Positions 43,732 through 55,207 of a DNA stretch of 64,000 nt are shown here, piece after piece. Made by a program: the position numbers and the translations under genes. The notes under the pieces are model-generated. The model searched no databases and was not told the origin of the DNA. It saw nothing but the letters and a program-made list of their open reading frames with translations. Position 1 is the first letter of the stretch. Every line of letters starts with the position of its first letter. The stretch is from Limnohabitans sp. TEGF004 (lineage in GTDB: Bacteria; Pseudomonadota; Gammaproteobacteria; Burkholderiales; Burkholderiaceae_C): NCBI RefSeq assembly GCF_027924965.1, contig NZ_AP027056.1, positions 682,001-746,000 of the forward strand, written 5' to 3'.

Positions 43732-43770
43732 CGCAGACTAAAAACCAGATAGTCAGACCGCGAGATTGAG

Positions 43771-44130
43771 ATGAGCTTAGAACAATACCTTCCCGTCCTC
43801 TTATTTATCCTTGTGGGCTTAGGCGTGGGGGTTGCTCCTCAAGTCATCGGCTTCTTTTTGGGCCCTCGTCGCCCAGATCCGGCCAAAAACTCCCCTTACG
43901 AATGCGGCTTCGAGGCGTTTGAAGACGCGCGCATGAAGTTTGATGTGCGTTACTACTTGATCGCCATCCTCTTCATCTTGTTCGATTTGGAAATCGCATT
44001 TTTGTTCCCTTGGGCTGTGGCGCTCAAGGAAATTGGTTTCATTGGCTTCATCGACATGATGATCTTCCTTGCCATCCTCGTTGCAGGCTTTGCCTACATG
44101 TGGATCAAGGGTGCCATCGATTGGGAGTAA
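43771..44130 (+). CDS. nuoA: NADH-quinone oxidoreductase subunit A
   Basis: 119-residue membrane subunit at the Q-site end of complex I. Three hydrophobic helices; the loop [20 protein letters not shown] is the conserved signature. First gene of the 14-gene nuo operon, starting 88 bp after the tRNA. Confidence 0.97.
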   Translation: MSLEQYLPVLLFILVGLGVGVAPQVIGFFLGPRRPDPAKNSPYECGFEAFEDARMKFDVRYYLIAILFILFDLEIAFLFPWAVALKEIGFIGFIDMMIFLAILVAGFAYMWIKGAIDWE

Positions 44131-44170
44131 CCCAATCGGCTCTCTGTCCTATTGGGAATAAGGAATAACT

Positions 44171-44647
44171 ATGTCACTTGAAGGCGTTTTCAAAGAAGGC
44201 TTCATCACCACGTCCTACGACTCGGTGGTGAATTGGGCCAAAACAGGCTCGTTGTGGCCAATGACATTCGGCTTGGCTTGCTGCGCGGTGGAGATGATGC
44301 ATGCGGGCGCTGCCCGTTACGACATCGACCGCTTTGGCATGTTGTTCCGTCCAAGTCCACGTCAGTCCGATTTGATGATCGTGGCTGGCACCTTGTGCAA
44401 CAAGATGGCCCCCGCTTTGCGTAAGGTGTACGACCAAATGTCTGAGCCACGTTGGGTGTTGTCTATGGGGTCATGCGCCAACGGCGGTGGCTACTACCAC
44501 TACAGCTACTCGGTGGTGCGCGGCTGTGATCGCGTGGTGCCAGTAGACGTGTACGTGCCAGGCTGTCCACCCACGGCTGAGGCTTTGTTGTATGGCATCT
44601 TGCAGCTGCAAAGCAAGATTCGCCGCGAAAACACCATCGCTCGCTGA
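44171..44647 (+). CDS. nuoB: NADH-quinone oxidoreductase subunit B
   Basis: 158-residue peripheral-arm subunit holding the N2 [4Fe-4S] cluster that donates to quinone. The tandem cysteines [10 protein letters not shown] and the later MGSCANGGG and VPGCPPT supply the ligands. Complete family length. Confidence 0.97.
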   Translation: MSLEGVFKEGFITTSYDSVVNWAKTGSLWPMTFGLACCAVEMMHAGAARYDIDRFGMLFRPSPRQSDLMIVAGTLCNKMAPALRKVYDQMSEPRWVLSMGSCANGGGYYHYSYSVVRGCDRVVPVDVYVPGCPPTAEALLYGILQLQSKIRRENTIAR

Positions 44648-44660
44648 TTAGGAAAAACAG

Positions 44661-45272
44661 ATGAGTCATTCCATTCAAACGCTTGAAGCGGCCTTGCAAG
44701 ACGTGCTGGGTAGCAAAGTCAAGCTTCTCGAATCCGCTTTGGGCGAATTGACCTTGACGGTCTCTGCTGCTGATTACCACGGTGTGTGCCAAACCTTGCG
44801 CGACGATTCGCGTTTGGGCTTTGAGCAGTTGATGGACCTGTGTGGTCTTGATTACTCCAGCTACAAAGATGGCGCCCATTCCAAATTCACAGATGGCCCG
44901 CGCTATGCCGTGGTGAGCCATTTGTTGTCGGTCAGCCATAACTGGCGCCTGCGTGTGCGCGTGTTCGCTGTGAGCGAAGACGTGCCTGTGGTTGCTTCGG
45001 TCAACGATTTGTGGAACTCTGCCAACTGGTTCGAGCGCGAAGCGTTTGACTTGTTCGGCATCGTGTTCGAAGGTCACCTCGACTTGCGTCGCTTGTTGAC
45101 CGATTACGGTTTCGTGGGTCATCCCTTCCGTAAAGATTTTCCAACCTCGGGTCACGTGGAAATGCGTTACGACGCCGAGCAAAAACGTGTGGTGTACCAA
45201 CCCGTCACCATCGAGCCGCGCGAAATCACACCGCGCATCATTCGTGAAGACAACTACGGCGGTACGCACTGA
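44661..45272 (+). CDS. nuoC: NADH-quinone oxidoreductase subunit C
   Basis: 203-residue 30-kDa subunit of the peripheral arm, separate from NuoD (the two are fused in E. coli). Signature ERE(A)[16 protein letters not shown] is present around residue 120-140. Two bases separate it from nuoD. Confidence 0.96.
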   Translation: MSHSIQTLEAALQDVLGSKVKLLESALGELTLTVSAADYHGVCQTLRDDSRLGFEQLMDLCGLDYSSYKDGAHSKFTDGPRYAVVSHLLSVSHNWRLRVRVFAVSEDVPVVASVNDLWNSANWFEREAFDLFGIVFEGHLDLRRLLTDYGFVGHPFRKDFPTSGHVEMRYDAEQKRVVYQPVTIEPREITPRIIREDNYGGTH

Positions 45273-45274
45273 CC

Positions 45275-46528
45275 ATGGCTGATATCAAGAACTACACCCT
45301 GAACTTGGGCCCTCAACATCCTGCAGCACACGGCGTGCTGCGTTTGGTGTTGGAACTCGACGGCGAAGTGGTCCAACGTGCCGATCCACACATCGGTTTG
45401 TTGCACCGCGCCACTGAGAAGCTGGCCGAGAGCAAAACCTACATTCAATCGTTGCCCTACATGGACCGTCTCGACTACGTGTCCATGATGTGTAACGAGC
45501 ATGCTTACTGCTTGGCCATCGAAAAAATGATGGGCATTGAAGTGCCTGAGCGTGCGCAGTACATCCGTGTGATGTATTCCGAAATCACCCGTTTGCTCAA
45601 CCACTTGTTGTGGTTGGGTTGCCATGGTTTCGACTGCGGCGCGATGAACATCTTGATCTACTGCTTCCGCGAACGTGAAGATTTGTTCGACATGTACGAA
45701 GCAGTCTCTGGTGCTCGTATGCATGCGGCTTACTTCCGTCCAGGCGGCGTGTACCGAGACCTGCCAGACAGCATGCCTCAGTACAAAGCCAGCAAAGTGC
45801 GCAATGCCAAGTCGGTGGCACGTTTGAACGAAGGCCGTTCAGGCTCTTTGCTCGACTTCATTGACGACTTCACGCAGCGCTTCCCCAAGTTGGTTGACGA
45901 GTACGAAACACTGCTCACCGACAACCGCATTTGGAAGCAACGCACGGTCGACATCGGTGTGGTCACGCCAGAGCGCGCGAAAAACCTTGGTTTCTCAGGT
46001 GCGATGTTGCGTGGCTCAGGCATTGCATGGGACTTGCGCAAGCACCAGCCTTATGACGTGTATGACCGCATGGACTTCGACATTCCTGTGGGCAAAACCG
46101 GTGACTGCTACGACCGTTATTTGGTGCGCGTCGAAGAAATGCGTCAGTCCAACCGCATCATCAAGCAGTGCGTGGACTGGTTGCGTGTCAACCCAGGTCC
46201 TGTCATCACCGACAACCACAAGGTGGCTGCACCTAGCCGTGAAGGCATGAAGTCCAACATGGAAGAGTTGATCCACCACTTCAAACTCTTCACTGAAGGT
46301 TTCCACGTGCCCGAAGGCGAGGCGTATGCCGCCGTTGAGCATCCCAAAGGTGAGTTTGGTATCTACCTCGTGAGTGATGGTGCCAACAAGCCTTACCGTA
46401 TGAAGATTCGCGCTCCTGGCTTTGCCCACTTGGCAGCCATGGATGAAATGGCGCGTGGCCACATGATCGCTGACACCGTGGCGGTGATTGGCACGATGGA
46501 CATTGTGTTCGGGGAAATTGACCGATGA
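45275..46528 (+). CDS. nuoD: NADH-quinone oxidoreductase subunit D
   Basis: 417-residue 49-kDa subunit forming the quinone pocket with Nuo[22 protein letters not shown] near the N-terminus is the family signature, including the His that contacts quinone; the C-terminus DIVFGEIDR is standard. Its stop overlaps the nuoE ATG by 4 nt. Confidence 0.98.
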   Translation: MADIKNYTLNLGPQHPAAHGVLRLVLELDGEVVQRADPHIGLLHRATEKLAESKTYIQSLPYMDRLDYVSMMCNEHAYCLAIEKMMGIEVPERAQYIRVMYSEITRLLNHLLWLGCHGFDCGAMNILIYCFREREDLFDMYEAVSGARMHAAYFRPGGVYRDLPDSMPQYKASKVRNAKSVARLNEGRSGSLLDFIDDFTQRFPKLVDEYETLLTDNRIWKQRTVDIGVVTPERAKNLGFSGAMLRGSGIAWDLRKHQPYDVYDRMDFDIPVGKTGDCYDRYLVRVEEMRQSNRIIKQCVDWLRVNPGPVITDNHKVAAPSREGMKSNMEELIHHFKLFTEGFHVPEGEAYAAVEHPKGEFGIYLVSDGANKPYRMKIRAPGFAHLAAMDEMARGHMIADTVAVIGTMDIVFGEIDR

Positions 46529-47040
46529 GTTCTGTAAACACCCACCACAGCGCACCGCTGTCGGCCGAGGCTCAGGCGCGTTTTGCGCGTGAAGTCGCCA
46601 AATACCCAGACGACCAGAAGCAATCTGCCGTCATGGCTTGCTTGTCCATCGCCCAGCAAGAGCAGGGCTTTGTCAGCGCCGAGAGCGAGCGCGTGATTGC
46701 TGAGTTGCTTGGCATGGCCCCCATGGCTGTGCACGAAGTGACCACCTTCTACAACATGTACAACCAACAACCGGTTGGCAAGTTCAAGATCAACGTGTGT
46801 ACCAACCTGCCATGCCAATTGCGCAACGGGCAGGGCGCTTTGATGCACTTGGTCAAGACCTTGGGTATTGAAGTCGGCGAGACCACGGCTGATGGCATGT
46901 TTACCGTGCAACCCGGCGAATGCATGGGCGCTTGCGCCGATGCGCCAGTGTTGTTGGTGAACGACCGCACCATGTGCAGCTACATGAGCGACGACAAGAT
47001 CGACCAAATGGTCGCAGGCTTGCGCGCGGTGAAGGAATAA
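46525..47040 (+). CDS. nuoE: NADH-quinone oxidoreductase subunit E
   Basis: 171-residue 24-kDa subunit with a thioredoxin-like [2Fe-2S] domain (cluster N1a). Ligands in [11 protein letters not shown] and [11 protein letters not shown]. Overlaps nuoD by 4 nt; nuoF begins 2 bp after its stop. Confidence 0.97.
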   Translation: MSSVNTHHSAPLSAEAQARFAREVAKYPDDQKQSAVMACLSIAQQEQGFVSAESERVIAELLGMAPMAVHEVTTFYNMYNQQPVGKFKINVCTNLPCQLRNGQGALMHLVKTLGIEVGETTADGMFTVQPGECMGACADAPVLLVNDRTMCSYMSDDKIDQMVAGLRAVKE

Positions 47041-47042
47041 GC

Positions 47043-48398
47043 ATGACTACCTCTAGCCAAGCTTTACAAGTTCTCTCCCAATTCCAAACGACCGCAGTGG
47101 AAACATGTTTCCACGACCGTCACATCGGCCCACAAATTTTGGCTGGTTTGAACGGCAATAACTGGTCGTTGCAAGACTACGTCGCACGCGGTGGCTACCA
47201 AGCCCTGCGCAAGATCTTGACGGAAGGTTTGACCCAAGATCAAGTCATTGCGATCGTCAAAGAATCCGGATTGCGTGGTCGCGGCGGTGCGGGCTTTCCC
47301 ACAGGTTTGAAGTGGAGCTTCATGCCTCGCCAGTTCCCAGGTCAAAAGTACTTGGTCTGTAACTCAGACGAGGGCGAGCCCGGTACTTGCAAAGACCGCG
47401 AGATCTTGCAACACAACCCCCACATCGTGATTGAAGGTATGGCCATCGCCGCTTTTGCCATGGGCATCAGCGTGGGCTACAACTACATCCACGGCGAAAT
47501 CTTCCAAACCTACGAGCGTTTTGAAGCTGCCCTCGAAGAAGCCCGCGCAGCTGGCTTCTTGGGTGACAACATCTTGGGCTCCACGTTCAGCTTCCAGTTG
47601 CACGCGGCTCACGGTTTTGGCGCTTACATCTGCGGTGAAGAAACTGCATTGCTCGAGTCGCTCGAAGGAAAAAAAGGCCAACCCCGTTTCAAACCACCGT
47701 TCCCAGCGAGCTTTGGTTTGTACGGCAAGCCCACCACCATCAACAACACCGAAACCTTCGCGGCGGTGCCTTGGATCATCAACAACGGTGGTCAGGCTTA
47801 CCTCGAATGCGGCAAGCCCAACAACGGCGGCACCAAGATCTTCTCGGTGAGCGGTGATGTCGAGCGTCCTGGCAACTACGAAGTGCCTATGGGCACACCG
47901 TTCTCCATATTGTTGGAGTTAGCCGGTGGCGTTCGCAAGGGTCGCAAGCTCAAAGCTGTGATCCCTGGCGGTTCTTCTTCGCCAGTTGTTCCTGGCGACT
48001 TGATGATGAAGCTCACCATGGACTACGACAGCATCGCCAAAGACGGCGGTTCAATGTTGGGTTCAGGTGCTGTGATCGTTTTGGACGACTCACGCTGCAT
48101 GGTCAAGAGTCTGCTGCGCTTGAGCTACTTCTACATGCACGAGTCATGCGGCCAATGCACACCTTGCCGTGAAGGTACAGGTTGGTTGTGGCGCATGGTC
48201 GACCGCATTGAGCGTGGTGAAGGCCGCGAAAGCGACTTGGCTTTGCTCGACAACGTGGCAGAGAACATCATGGGCCGCACGATTTGCGCCCTCGGAGATG
48301 CAGCAGCCATGCCCGTGCGCGGCATGATCAAGCACTTCCGCCATGAGTTTGAACACCACATCACGCACAAGACCTGCACGGTCTCTGCCTACGTTTGA
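47043..48398 (+). CDS. nuoF: NADH-quinone oxidoreductase subunit F
   Basis: 451-residue NADH- and FMN-binding subunit, the electron entry point. [15 protein letters not shown] (NADH/FMN glycine loop), [14 protein letters not shown], and [15 protein letters not shown] for the N3 [4Fe-4S] cluster. Start at ATG 47043 (MTTSSQALQ); a longer frame from 46920 lies inside nuoE and is rejected. Confidence 0.97.
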   Translation: MTTSSQALQVLSQFQTTAVETCFHDRHIGPQILAGLNGNNWSLQDYVARGGYQALRKILTEGLTQDQVIAIVKESGLRGRGGAGFPTGLKWSFMPRQFPGQKYLVCNSDEGEPGTCKDREILQHNPHIVIEGMAIAAFAMGISVGYNYIHGEIFQTYERFEAALEEARAAGFLGDNILGSTFSFQLHAAHGFGAYICGEETALLESLEGKKGQPRFKPPFPASFGLYGKPTTINNTETFAAVPWIINNGGQAYLECGKPNNGGTKIFSVSGDVERPGNYEVPMGTPFSILLELAGGVRKGRKLKAVIPGGSSSPVVPGDLMMKLTMDYDSIAKDGGSMLGSGAVIVLDDSRCMVKSLLRLSYFYMHESCGQCTPCREGTGWLWRMVDRIERGEGRESDLALLDNVAENIMGRTICALGDAAAMPVRGMIKHFRHEFEHHITHKTCTVSAYV

Positions 48399-48412
48399 CA
48401 CGGATAAGTGCC

Positions 48413-50515
48413 ATGATTGAAATCGAACTCGACGGTAAAAAGATTGACGTCCAAGAAGGCTGCATGATCATGCACGCAGCTGAAAAGGCCGGCACCTACA
48501 TTCCGCACTTCTGCTATCACAAGAAACTCAGCATCGCGGCCAACTGCCGCATGTGCTTGGTCGATGTGGAAAAAGCGCCTAAGCCCATGCCTGCCTGCGC
48601 CACACCCGTGACGCAAGGCATGATTGTTCGCACCAAGAGCGAACGCGCCATCAAGGCTCAACAGTCGGTGATGGAGTTCTTGCTCATCAACCACCCACTG
48701 GATTGCCCAATTTGCGACCAAGGCGGTGAGTGCCAGTTGCAAGATTTGGCGGTCGGCTACGGCGGTACCACTTCACGTTACGAAGAAGAAAAACGTGTGG
48801 TCAATCCCAAGGACGTGGGTCCTTTGGTCAGCATGCAAGAGATGAGCCGCTGTATCCAATGCACACGCTGCGTGCGCTTTGGTCAAGAAGTGGCAGGCAT
48901 CATGGAATTGGGCATGTCCCACCGTGGTGAACACGCTCAGATTGAAACCTTCGTGGGTCAATCGGTCGACTCCGAGCTCTCAGGCAACATGATCGACATC
49001 TGCCCCGTGGGCGCGTTGACCAGCAAGCCATTCCGTTACAGCGCACGTACTTGGGAATTGAGCCGTCGCAAGTCGGTCAGCCCACACGATGCAACAGGTG
49101 CCAACCTGATCGTTCAAGTCAAGAACAACAAAGTCATGCGTGTCGTGCCTTTGGAAAACGAAGACGTCAACGAATGCTGGATTGCTGACCGCGACCGTTT
49201 CAGCTACGAAGCTTTGGAAAGCGCAGACCGCTTGACCAAGCCCATGCTCAAGCAAGGCGGCGAGTGGAAAGAAGTCGATTGGCAAACTGCCCTCGAATAC
49301 GTGGCCAACGGCTTGCAAGGCGTCAAAGCCCAGCACGGCCCACAAGCCATCGGCACTTTGGCTAGCCCACACAGCACGGCTGAAGAGTTGTTCTTGGCTG
49401 CCAACCTGACGCGTGGTTTGGGTAGCCAAAACATCGACACACGTTTGCGCGCTGCAGACTTCCAAACCGATGGCAAAGCCCGTTGGTTGGGTACTTCTGT
49501 GGCTTCTCTCACCACACTGCAACGTGCATTGGTGATTGGTTCAAACATCCGTAAAGACCAACCTTTGTTGGCCCAACGTCTGCGTCAAGCAGTGCGTAAT
49601 GGCGGCAAGGTCAATGCCTTGAACGCACAAGCCTACGACTGGGCCATGCCTGTGGCCAGCACCTTGGTGGCGGATGCCGCCAACTGGGTGCAAGCCTTGG
49701 CTGACATCGCTGCTGCCGTGGGCGCTATCACTGGCGCGGCTGCACCTGTGGCGGGTAACGCCAACAGCGCAGAAGCACAAGCCATCGCCAAGTCATTGAC
49801 AGGCGGTGAGCGCAAAGCCATTTTGTTGGGCAACGCAGCCGCACACCACGCCAAAGCCTCCAGCTTGCTCAGCTTGGCCAACTGGATCGGCGCACAAACT
49901 GGCGCAACCGTGGGTTACCTCGGCGAAGCCGCCAACACGGTGGGTGCTCAAGTGGTGGGTGCCTTGCCAAAAGCGGGTGGTCAAACTGCAGGCCAAATGT
50001 TGGCAGGTGGTTTGAAGGCGGTGGTGTTGCTTAACACCGAACCCGCTTTCGACGCTGCCAACGGCGCTGCTGCTGCACAAGCCATCGGCCAAGCCGAAAT
50101 GGTGGTCACCTTGTCTCCCTTCAAGGCCAATATGGACATCAGCGATGTGCTGCTGCCTATCTCGCCCTTCACTGAGACTGCTGGCACGTTCATCAACACC
50201 GAAGGTCGCGCACAAAGCTTCCATGGTGTGGTCAAGCCATTGGGCGAAGCGCGTCCTGCATGGAAAGTGTTGCGCGTGTTGGGTTCTATGCTCCACGTGC
50301 CTGGCTTCGAATTCGAAACCATCGAAGAAGTTCGCGCTCAAGCGATCCCTGCCGACGTGCAAGCCTTGTTGTCCAACGCATGCTCCGCGAGCGTGGACGT
50401 GAGCCCAGCTGCAGGTCAGCCTGCCTCTGCGGCGATTTATCAACTCGACAGCTTGGTGCGTCGCGCACCATCGCTGCAACTCACCGCTGACGCGAAGTTG
50501 CAAGGAGGCCTGTAA
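48413..50515 (+). CDS. nuoG: NADH-quinone oxidoreductase subunit G
   Basis: 700-residue 75-kDa subunit. N-terminal [2Fe-2S] ferredoxin domain ([15 protein letters not shown]), [4Fe-4S] binding segments [14 protein letters not shown] and [14 protein letters not shown], then a molybdopterin-oxidoreductase-like domain that lacks the cofactor in complex I. The middle (about 420-560) is Ala-rich. ATG 48413 chosen; an in-frame TTG at 48395 overlaps nuoF. Ends in TAATG with nuoH. Confidence 0.96.
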   Translation: MIEIELDGKKIDVQEGCMIMHAAEKAGTYIPHFCYHKKLSIAANCRMCLVDVEKAPKPMPACATPVTQGMIVRTKSERAIKAQQSVMEFLLINHPLDCPICDQGGECQLQDLAVGYGGTTSRYEEEKRVVNPKDVGPLVSMQEMSRCIQCTRCVRFGQEVAGIMELGMSHRGEHAQIETFVGQSVDSELSGNMIDICPVGALTSKPFRYSARTWELSRRKSVSPHDATGANLIVQVKNNKVMRVVPLENEDVNECWIADRDRFSYEALESADRLTKPMLKQGGEWKEVDWQTALEYVANGLQGVKAQHGPQAIGTLASPHSTAEELFLAANLTRGLGSQNIDTRLRAADFQTDGKARWLGTSVASLTTLQRALVIGSNIRKDQPLLAQRLRQAVRNGGKVNALNAQAYDWAMPVASTLVADAANWVQALADIAAAVGAITGAAAPVAGNANSAEAQAIAKSLTGGERKAILLGNAAAHHAKASSLLSLANWIGAQTGATVGYLGEAANTVGAQVVGALPKAGGQTAGQMLAGGLKAVVLLNTEPAFDAANGAAAAQAIGQAEMVVTLSPFKANMDISDVLLPISPFTETAGTFINTEGRAQSFHGVVKPLGEARPAWKVLRVLGSMLHVPGFEFETIEEVRAQAIPADVQALLSNACSASVDVSPAAGQPASAAIYQLDSLVRRAPSLQLTADAKLQGGL

Positions 50516-51597
50516 TGGTTGACAACATTTACAACGCAGGCTTTGGCTTGATGTCTGATGTGTGGTGGACCACACTGGCTTGGCCCGTTCTGTGGACCTT
50601 GCTTAAGATCGTGGCGGTGCTGTTGCCTTTGCTCGGTTGCGTGGCCTACCTGACTTTGTGGGAACGCAAAGCCATTGGTTACACCCAAATCCGTAAAGGC
50701 CCGAACCGCACAGGCCCTGGTGGTTTGTTGCAACCCATCGCTGACGCGCTGAAGTTGCTCACCAAAGAGATCATCATCCCTACACAAGCGACAACCAGCT
50801 TGTTCTTCTTGGGCCCGATCATGACCATCATGCCAGCCTTGGCTGCATGGGCGGTGGTGCCATTTGGTCCTGATGTCGCTTTGGCCAACGTGAACGCAGG
50901 CTTGCTGTTTTTGATGGCCATCACATCGCTTGAGGTGTACGGCGTCATCATCGCGGGTTGGGCTTCCAACTCCAAGTACGCTTTCATTGGTGCCATGCGC
51001 GCATCGGCCCAAATGGTGAGCTACGAAATTGCGATGGGCTTTTGCTTCGTGATCGTCTTGATGATTTCGAACAGCTTGAACATGACCGACATCGTCATGG
51101 GCCAAGCCAAAGGCATGATGGCTGACAAGGGCCTAGGCATCTTGTCTTGGAACTGGTTGCCTTTGTTCCCTGTGTTCATCATTTACTTCATCTCCGGCTT
51201 GGCTGAAACCAACCGCCACCCGTTTGACGTGGTGGAAGGTGAGTCTGAAATTGTGGCTGGCCACATGATCGAATACTCGGGCATGTCCTTCGCCATGTTC
51301 TTCTTGGCCGAATACGCCAACATGATTTTGGTTTCTGTGTTGACCGTGGTGATGTTCTTGGGCGGCTGGTTGTCACCCTTCGACAACGCACTGTTCAACA
51401 TGATCCCCGGCTGGATTTGGCTCGGGCTTAAGACCTTTGTGGTCGTGACCATGTTCTTGTGGGTGCGCGCCACGTTCCCACGCTATCGCTATGACCAAAT
51501 CATGCGTTTGGGTTGGAAGATCTTCATTCCACTCACCCTGATCTGGTTGTTGGTGGTGGGTGTTTGGATCCAAACACCTTGGAATATCTGGAACTAA
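50515..51597 (+). CDS. nuoH: NADH-quinone oxidoreductase subunit H
   Basis: 360-residue membrane subunit linking the quinone site with the proton-pumping arm. About eight helices; signatures [21 protein letters not shown] and [20 protein letters not shown] are intact, including the acidic residues of the E-channel. Confidence 0.97.
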   Translation: MVDNIYNAGFGLMSDVWWTTLAWPVLWTLLKIVAVLLPLLGCVAYLTLWERKAIGYTQIRKGPNRTGPGGLLQPIADALKLLTKEIIIPTQATTSLFFLGPIMTIMPALAAWAVVPFGPDVALANVNAGLLFLMAITSLEVYGVIIAGWASNSKYAFIGAMRASAQMVSYEIAMGFCFVIVLMISNSLNMTDIVMGQAKGMMADKGLGILSWNWLPLFPVFIIYFISGLAETNRHPFDVVEGESEIVAGHMIEYSGMSFAMFFLAEYANMILVSVLTVVMFLGGWLSPFDNALFNMIPGWIWLGLKTFVVVTMFLWVRATFPRYRYDQIMRLGWKIFIPLTLIWLLVVGVWIQTPWNIWN

Positions 51598-51612
51598 GGC
51601 CGGAACTACACC

Positions 51613-52125
51613 ATGACAACGACTACACATTCCGCTCCTTTCTCGTTGCGCGACTTTTTGTCGAGCTTCTTGTTGCTCGAGCTTTTCAAAGGCATGGCCC
51701 TCACAGGCAAATACATGTTCTCGCGCAGCATCACCATTCAGTTTCCGGAGGAGAAGACACCTTTGTCACCTCGCTTCCGTGGCCTGCATGCTTTGCGTCG
51801 TTATGAAAACGGCGAAGAGCGTTGCATTGCTTGCAAACTGTGCGAAGCAGTGTGCCCAGCGATGGCAATCACCATCGAATCAGACCAGCGCGAAGACGGC
51901 AGCCGCCGTACCACGCGCTACGACATCGACTTGACCAAGTGCATCTTCTGCGGTTTCTGCGAAGAAAGCTGCCCTGTGGATTCGATCGTTGAAACACACA
52001 TCTTTGAGTACCACGGCGAAAAACGCGGTGACTTGTACTTCACTAAAGAAATGTTGTTGGCAGTGGGCGACCGCTACGAACCCGAAATCGCTGCTAACAA
52101 AGCAGCTGACGCCAAATACCGTTGA
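51613..52125 (+). CDS. nuoI: NADH-quinone oxidoreductase subunit I
   Basis: 170-residue 23-kDa subunit with two [4Fe-4S] clusters (N6a, N6b): [12 protein letters not shown] and [13 protein letters not shown]-terminal amphipathic helix sits on the membrane arm. The stop is 11 bp before the chosen nuoJ start. Confidence 0.97.
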   Translation: MTTTTHSAPFSLRDFLSSFLLLELFKGMALTGKYMFSRSITIQFPEEKTPLSPRFRGLHALRRYENGEERCIACKLCEAVCPAMAITIESDQREDGSRRTTRYDIDLTKCIFCGFCEESCPVDSIVETHIFEYHGEKRGDLYFTKEMLLAVGDRYEPEIAANKAADAKYR

Positions 52126-52136
52126 AAGATTTCATG

Positions 52137-52850
52137 ATGGACGTTCAATCGGCTCTTTTTTACGCGTTCTCAGCAGTCATGCTGTTTGCGTCATTCCGCG
52201 TCATCACGGCGCGTAACCCTGTGCACGCCGCGCTCTATTTGGTCTTGGCTTTCTTCCAAGCCTCGGGCATCTGGATGTTGCTCAAAGCAGAATTCCTCTC
52301 CATCGCTCTCGTGCTCGTGTACGTGGGCGCGGTGATGGTCTTGTTTTTGTTCGTGGTGATGATGCTCGACATCAACATCGACAGCATTCGCCAAGGCTTC
52401 TGGAAGCATTTCCCACTCGCCGCCACTGTGGGTGCGGTGATTGCTCTGGAATTGGCCGGTGTCTTATTGGGCGGTTTCCGCATCAGCGAACCCCAAAAGC
52501 AACTGGCTGCACAAGTCATTTCTCCAGCGGCGGTTACTGCGGCGGCGCCTGTTGATGTGGCTTCTGCTGCAGATGTGGGCCACGTGGTGGTGGCGCAAGC
52601 CTCTAACACCAAGGCCCTGGGCGTGTTGCTCTACACCGAGTACCTGTACCCCGTGCAAGTGGCGGCGTTGATTTTGTTGGTGGCTTTGATTGCTGCCATC
52701 GCTTTGACTTTGCGCGCACGCAAAGACAGCAAATTCCAAAATGCGGGTGACCAAGTTCGTGTCAAGGCCCGTGACCGTGTGTCGTTGGTGAAGATGGATG
52801 CGGTCAAGCCCGCACCAGCAGCCCCCGCCGCAGAGGAGACAAAAGCATGA
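52137..52850 (+). CDS. nuoJ: NADH-quinone oxidoreductase subunit J
   Basis: 237-residue membrane subunit with five helices. I chose ATG 52137 ([14 protein letters not shown]), 8 nt after GAAAG; ATG 52134 is an equal alternative. The loop [14 protein letters not shown] is typical. A C-terminal hydrophilic extension is rich in Ala/Pro/Glu. Overlaps nuoK by 4 nt. Confidence 0.95.
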   Translation: MDVQSALFYAFSAVMLFASFRVITARNPVHAALYLVLAFFQASGIWMLLKAEFLSIALVLVYVGAVMVLFLFVVMMLDINIDSIRQGFWKHFPLAATVGAVIALELAGVLLGGFRISEPQKQLAAQVISPAAVTAAAPVDVASAADVGHVVVAQASNTKALGVLLYTEYLYPVQVAALILLVALIAAIALTLRARKDSKFQNAGDQVRVKARDRVSLVKMDAVKPAPAAPAAEETKA

Positions 52851-53155
52851 GCATCACCTTAGGCCATTACCTCACGCTGGGTGCGATTTTGTTCGCACTC
52901 TCTGTGATCGGCATCTTCTTGAACCGTAAAAACTTGATCGTCTTGTTGATGGCGATTGAATTGATGTTGCTCGCGGTCAACATGAACTTCGTGGCGTTCT
53001 CACACTACTTAGGTGACTTGAACGGCCAAATCTTTGTTTTCTTCATCTTGACTGTGGCGGCTGCTGAATCTGCCATCGGCTTGGCGATTCTGGTTCAGTT
53101 GTTCCGCAACAAGTCCAGCATCAACGTGGATGAACTCAACACGCTCAAGGGTTAA
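52847..53155 (+). CDS. nuoK: NADH-quinone oxidoreductase subunit K
   Basis: 102-residue MrpC-like membrane subunit with three helices; conserved glutamates in [13 protein letters not shown] and [10 protein letters not shown] contribute to the proton path. Confidence 0.97.
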   Translation: MSITLGHYLTLGAILFALSVIGIFLNRKNLIVLLMAIELMLLAVNMNFVAFSHYLGDLNGQIFVFFILTVAAAESAIGLAILVQLFRNKSSINVDELNTLKG

Positions 53156-53161
53156 TTCACC

Positions 53162-55195
53162 ATGTCACAAACCCTGCAAGCTTCTACATTGTTGGCAGTG
53201 CCTATGGCACCGCTGGTGGGTTCTGCCTTGGCTGGTATTTTTGGTACGCGCTTTGGCGGTAACAAAATCGGCCGCGGCTTGACCCATACGCTCACCATCT
53301 TGGGCGTGTTCATAGCCTTCGTGTTGTCTGCCATGACGCTGCAAAGCGTGGCCATGGACGGCGCGCGTTTCAATGAAACCCTCTACACCTGGATGGTGGT
53401 GGGTGATTTGAAAATGGAAATCGGCTTCATGGTCGATGGCCTGACCGCCATGATGATGTGCGTCGTGACCTTTGTGTCATTGATGGTTCACCTCTACACC
53501 ATTGGTTACATGCAAGAGGACGAAGGCTACAACCGCTTTTTCTCTTACATCTCCTTGTTCACCTTCTCGATGTTGATGCTCGTCATGAGCAACAACATGC
53601 TCCAACTGTTCTTCGGTTGGGAGGCGGTGGGCTTGGTGTCATATCTATTGATCGGTTTCTGGTTCAACAAACCAACCGCGATCTTCGCGAACATGAAAGC
53701 CTTCTTGGTCAACCGTGTGGGTGACTTTGGCTTCATCTTGGGTATTGGTTTGATCGCTGCCTACGGCGGTACTTTGAACTACACCGAAGCATTCGCTAAA
53801 GCTGCTGAATTGGGTGCGCTCACATTCCCTGGCACCGACTGGATGCTGGTGACAGTGATCTGTATCTGCTTGTTCATCGGTGCGATGGGTAAGTCGGCTC
53901 AGTTCCCACTGCACGTGTGGTTGCCTGACTCGATGGAAGGCCCAACACCGATCTCTGCGTTAATTCACGCAGCGACCATGGTGACGGCTGGCATCTTCAT
54001 GGTCACTCGCATGTCGCCTTTCTTTGAATTGTCAGACACGGCGTTGAACTTCATCTTGGTCATCGGTGCCATCACAGCCTTGTTCATGGGCTTCTTGGGT
54101 CTGATCCAAAACGACATCAAGCGCGTTGTGGCTTATTCCACACTGTCGCAACTCGGTTACATGACCGTGGCATTGGGTGCATCGGCTTACTCAGTGGCCG
54201 TGTTCCACTTGATGACCCACGCGTTCTTCAAAGCTTTGCTGTTCCTTGGTGCCGGTTCCGTCATCATGGGCATGCACCACAACCAAGACATCCGTTGGAT
54301 GGGCGGCGTGCGTAAGTACATGCCCATCACTTGGATCACATCGTTGCTAGGTTCGCTGGCGTTGATCGGCACACCGTTCTTCTCAGGTTTCTATTCCAAA
54401 GACAGCATCATCGAAGCTGTGGCTGAAAGCACCTTGCCCGGTGCTGGCTTCGCACACTTCGCTGTGTTGGCTGGCGTGTTTGTGACGGCGTTCTATTCGT
54501 TCCGCATGTACTTCCTCGTGTTCCACGGCGAAGAGCGTTACGACCAAAATCCTGACGCACACCACGACGACCATCACGCCCATGATGACCACCACGGTGA
54601 TCACGGCCATGACCACGGCCCTCACGAGTCCCCATGGGTGGTGACTGTGCCTTTGGTCTTGCTGGCTATTCCTTCTGTGTTGATTGGTTTCTACACGATT
54701 GACCCACTGTTGTACGGTGAGTTCTTCAGCGATGCCATCTTCATCAACGCAGACAAGCACCCCGTGATGCACGAGCTGGCACACGAGTACCACGGCGCTG
54801 TCGCCATGGCCTTGCATGCTTTGAGCACTGCGCCGTTCTGGTTGGCTGTGGCTGGTGTCGCATCGTCTTACTACATGTACATGATCAACCCAGCAGTGCC
54901 TGCGGCGATCAAACGTGTGTGCCACCCCATCTATGTCTTGTTCGAGAACAAGTACTACTTGGATTGGTTCAACGAAAACGTCTTGGCCCGTGGCGCTCGC
55001 GCATTAGGCACAGGCCTGTGGAAGGGCGGCGACCAAGCCATCATCGAAGGTGGTGTCGTGAACGCTTCTTGGAAGTTGGTGGGTTGGGTGTCTTCACTGA
55101 CACGTCAGTTGCAAACTGGCTACCTCTACCACTACGCCTTGGTCATGATCTTGGGCGTGTTCTTGCTGATGACGTGGTTCGTCTGGCTCAAATAA
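53162..55195 (+). CDS. nuoL: NADH-quinone oxidoreductase subunit L
   Basis: 677-residue antiporter-like subunit at the tip of the membrane arm. GWEAVGLVSYLLIGFW carries the conserved Glu, and GKSAQFPLHVWLPDSMEGPTPISALIHAATM the Lys/His series. A His/Asp-rich segment at about residues 465-485 (alternating HHDDHHAHDDHH and HGDHGHDHG) interrupts a loop; this may bind divalent metal. Confidence 0.97.
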   Translation: MSQTLQASTLLAVPMAPLVGSALAGIFGTRFGGNKIGRGLTHTLTILGVFIAFVLSAMTLQSVAMDGARFNETLYTWMVVGDLKMEIGFMVDGLTAMMMCVVTFVSLMVHLYTIGYMQEDEGYNRFFSYISLFTFSMLMLVMSNNMLQLFFGWEAVGLVSYLLIGFWFNKPTAIFANMKAFLVNRVGDFGFILGIGLIAAYGGTLNYTEAFAKAAELGALTFPGTDWMLVTVICICLFIGAMGKSAQFPLHVWLPDSMEGPTPISALIHAATMVTAGIFMVTRMSPFFELSDTALNFILVIGAITALFMGFLGLIQNDIKRVVAYSTLSQLGYMTVALGASAYSVAVFHLMTHAFFKALLFLGAGSVIMGMHHNQDIRWMGGVRKYMPITWITSLLGSLALIGTPFFSGFYSKDSIIEAVAESTLPGAGFAHFAVLAGVFVTAFYSFRMYFLVFHGEERYDQNPDAHHDDHHAHDDHHGDHGHDHGPHESPWVVTVPLVLLAIPSVLIGFYTIDPLLYGEFFSDAIFINADKHPVMHELAHEYHGAVAMALHALSTAPFWLAVAGVASSYYMYMINPAVPAAIKRVCHPIYVLFENKYYLDWFNENVLARGARALGTGLWKGGDQAIIEGGVVNASWKLVGWVSSLTRQLQTGYLYHYALVMILGVFLLMTWFVWLK

Positions 55196-55207
55196 GGAGA
55201 ATAAAAA

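Noticed and set aside
46920..47042. Longer nuoF reading frame starting inside nuoE
   Set aside because: The extra residues are Arg-rich frame-shifted nuoE sequence; ATG 47043 fits the family start.
49793..50575. 260-codon minus-strand frame opposite nuoG
   Set aside because: Antisense to an intact nuoG; no domain recognised.
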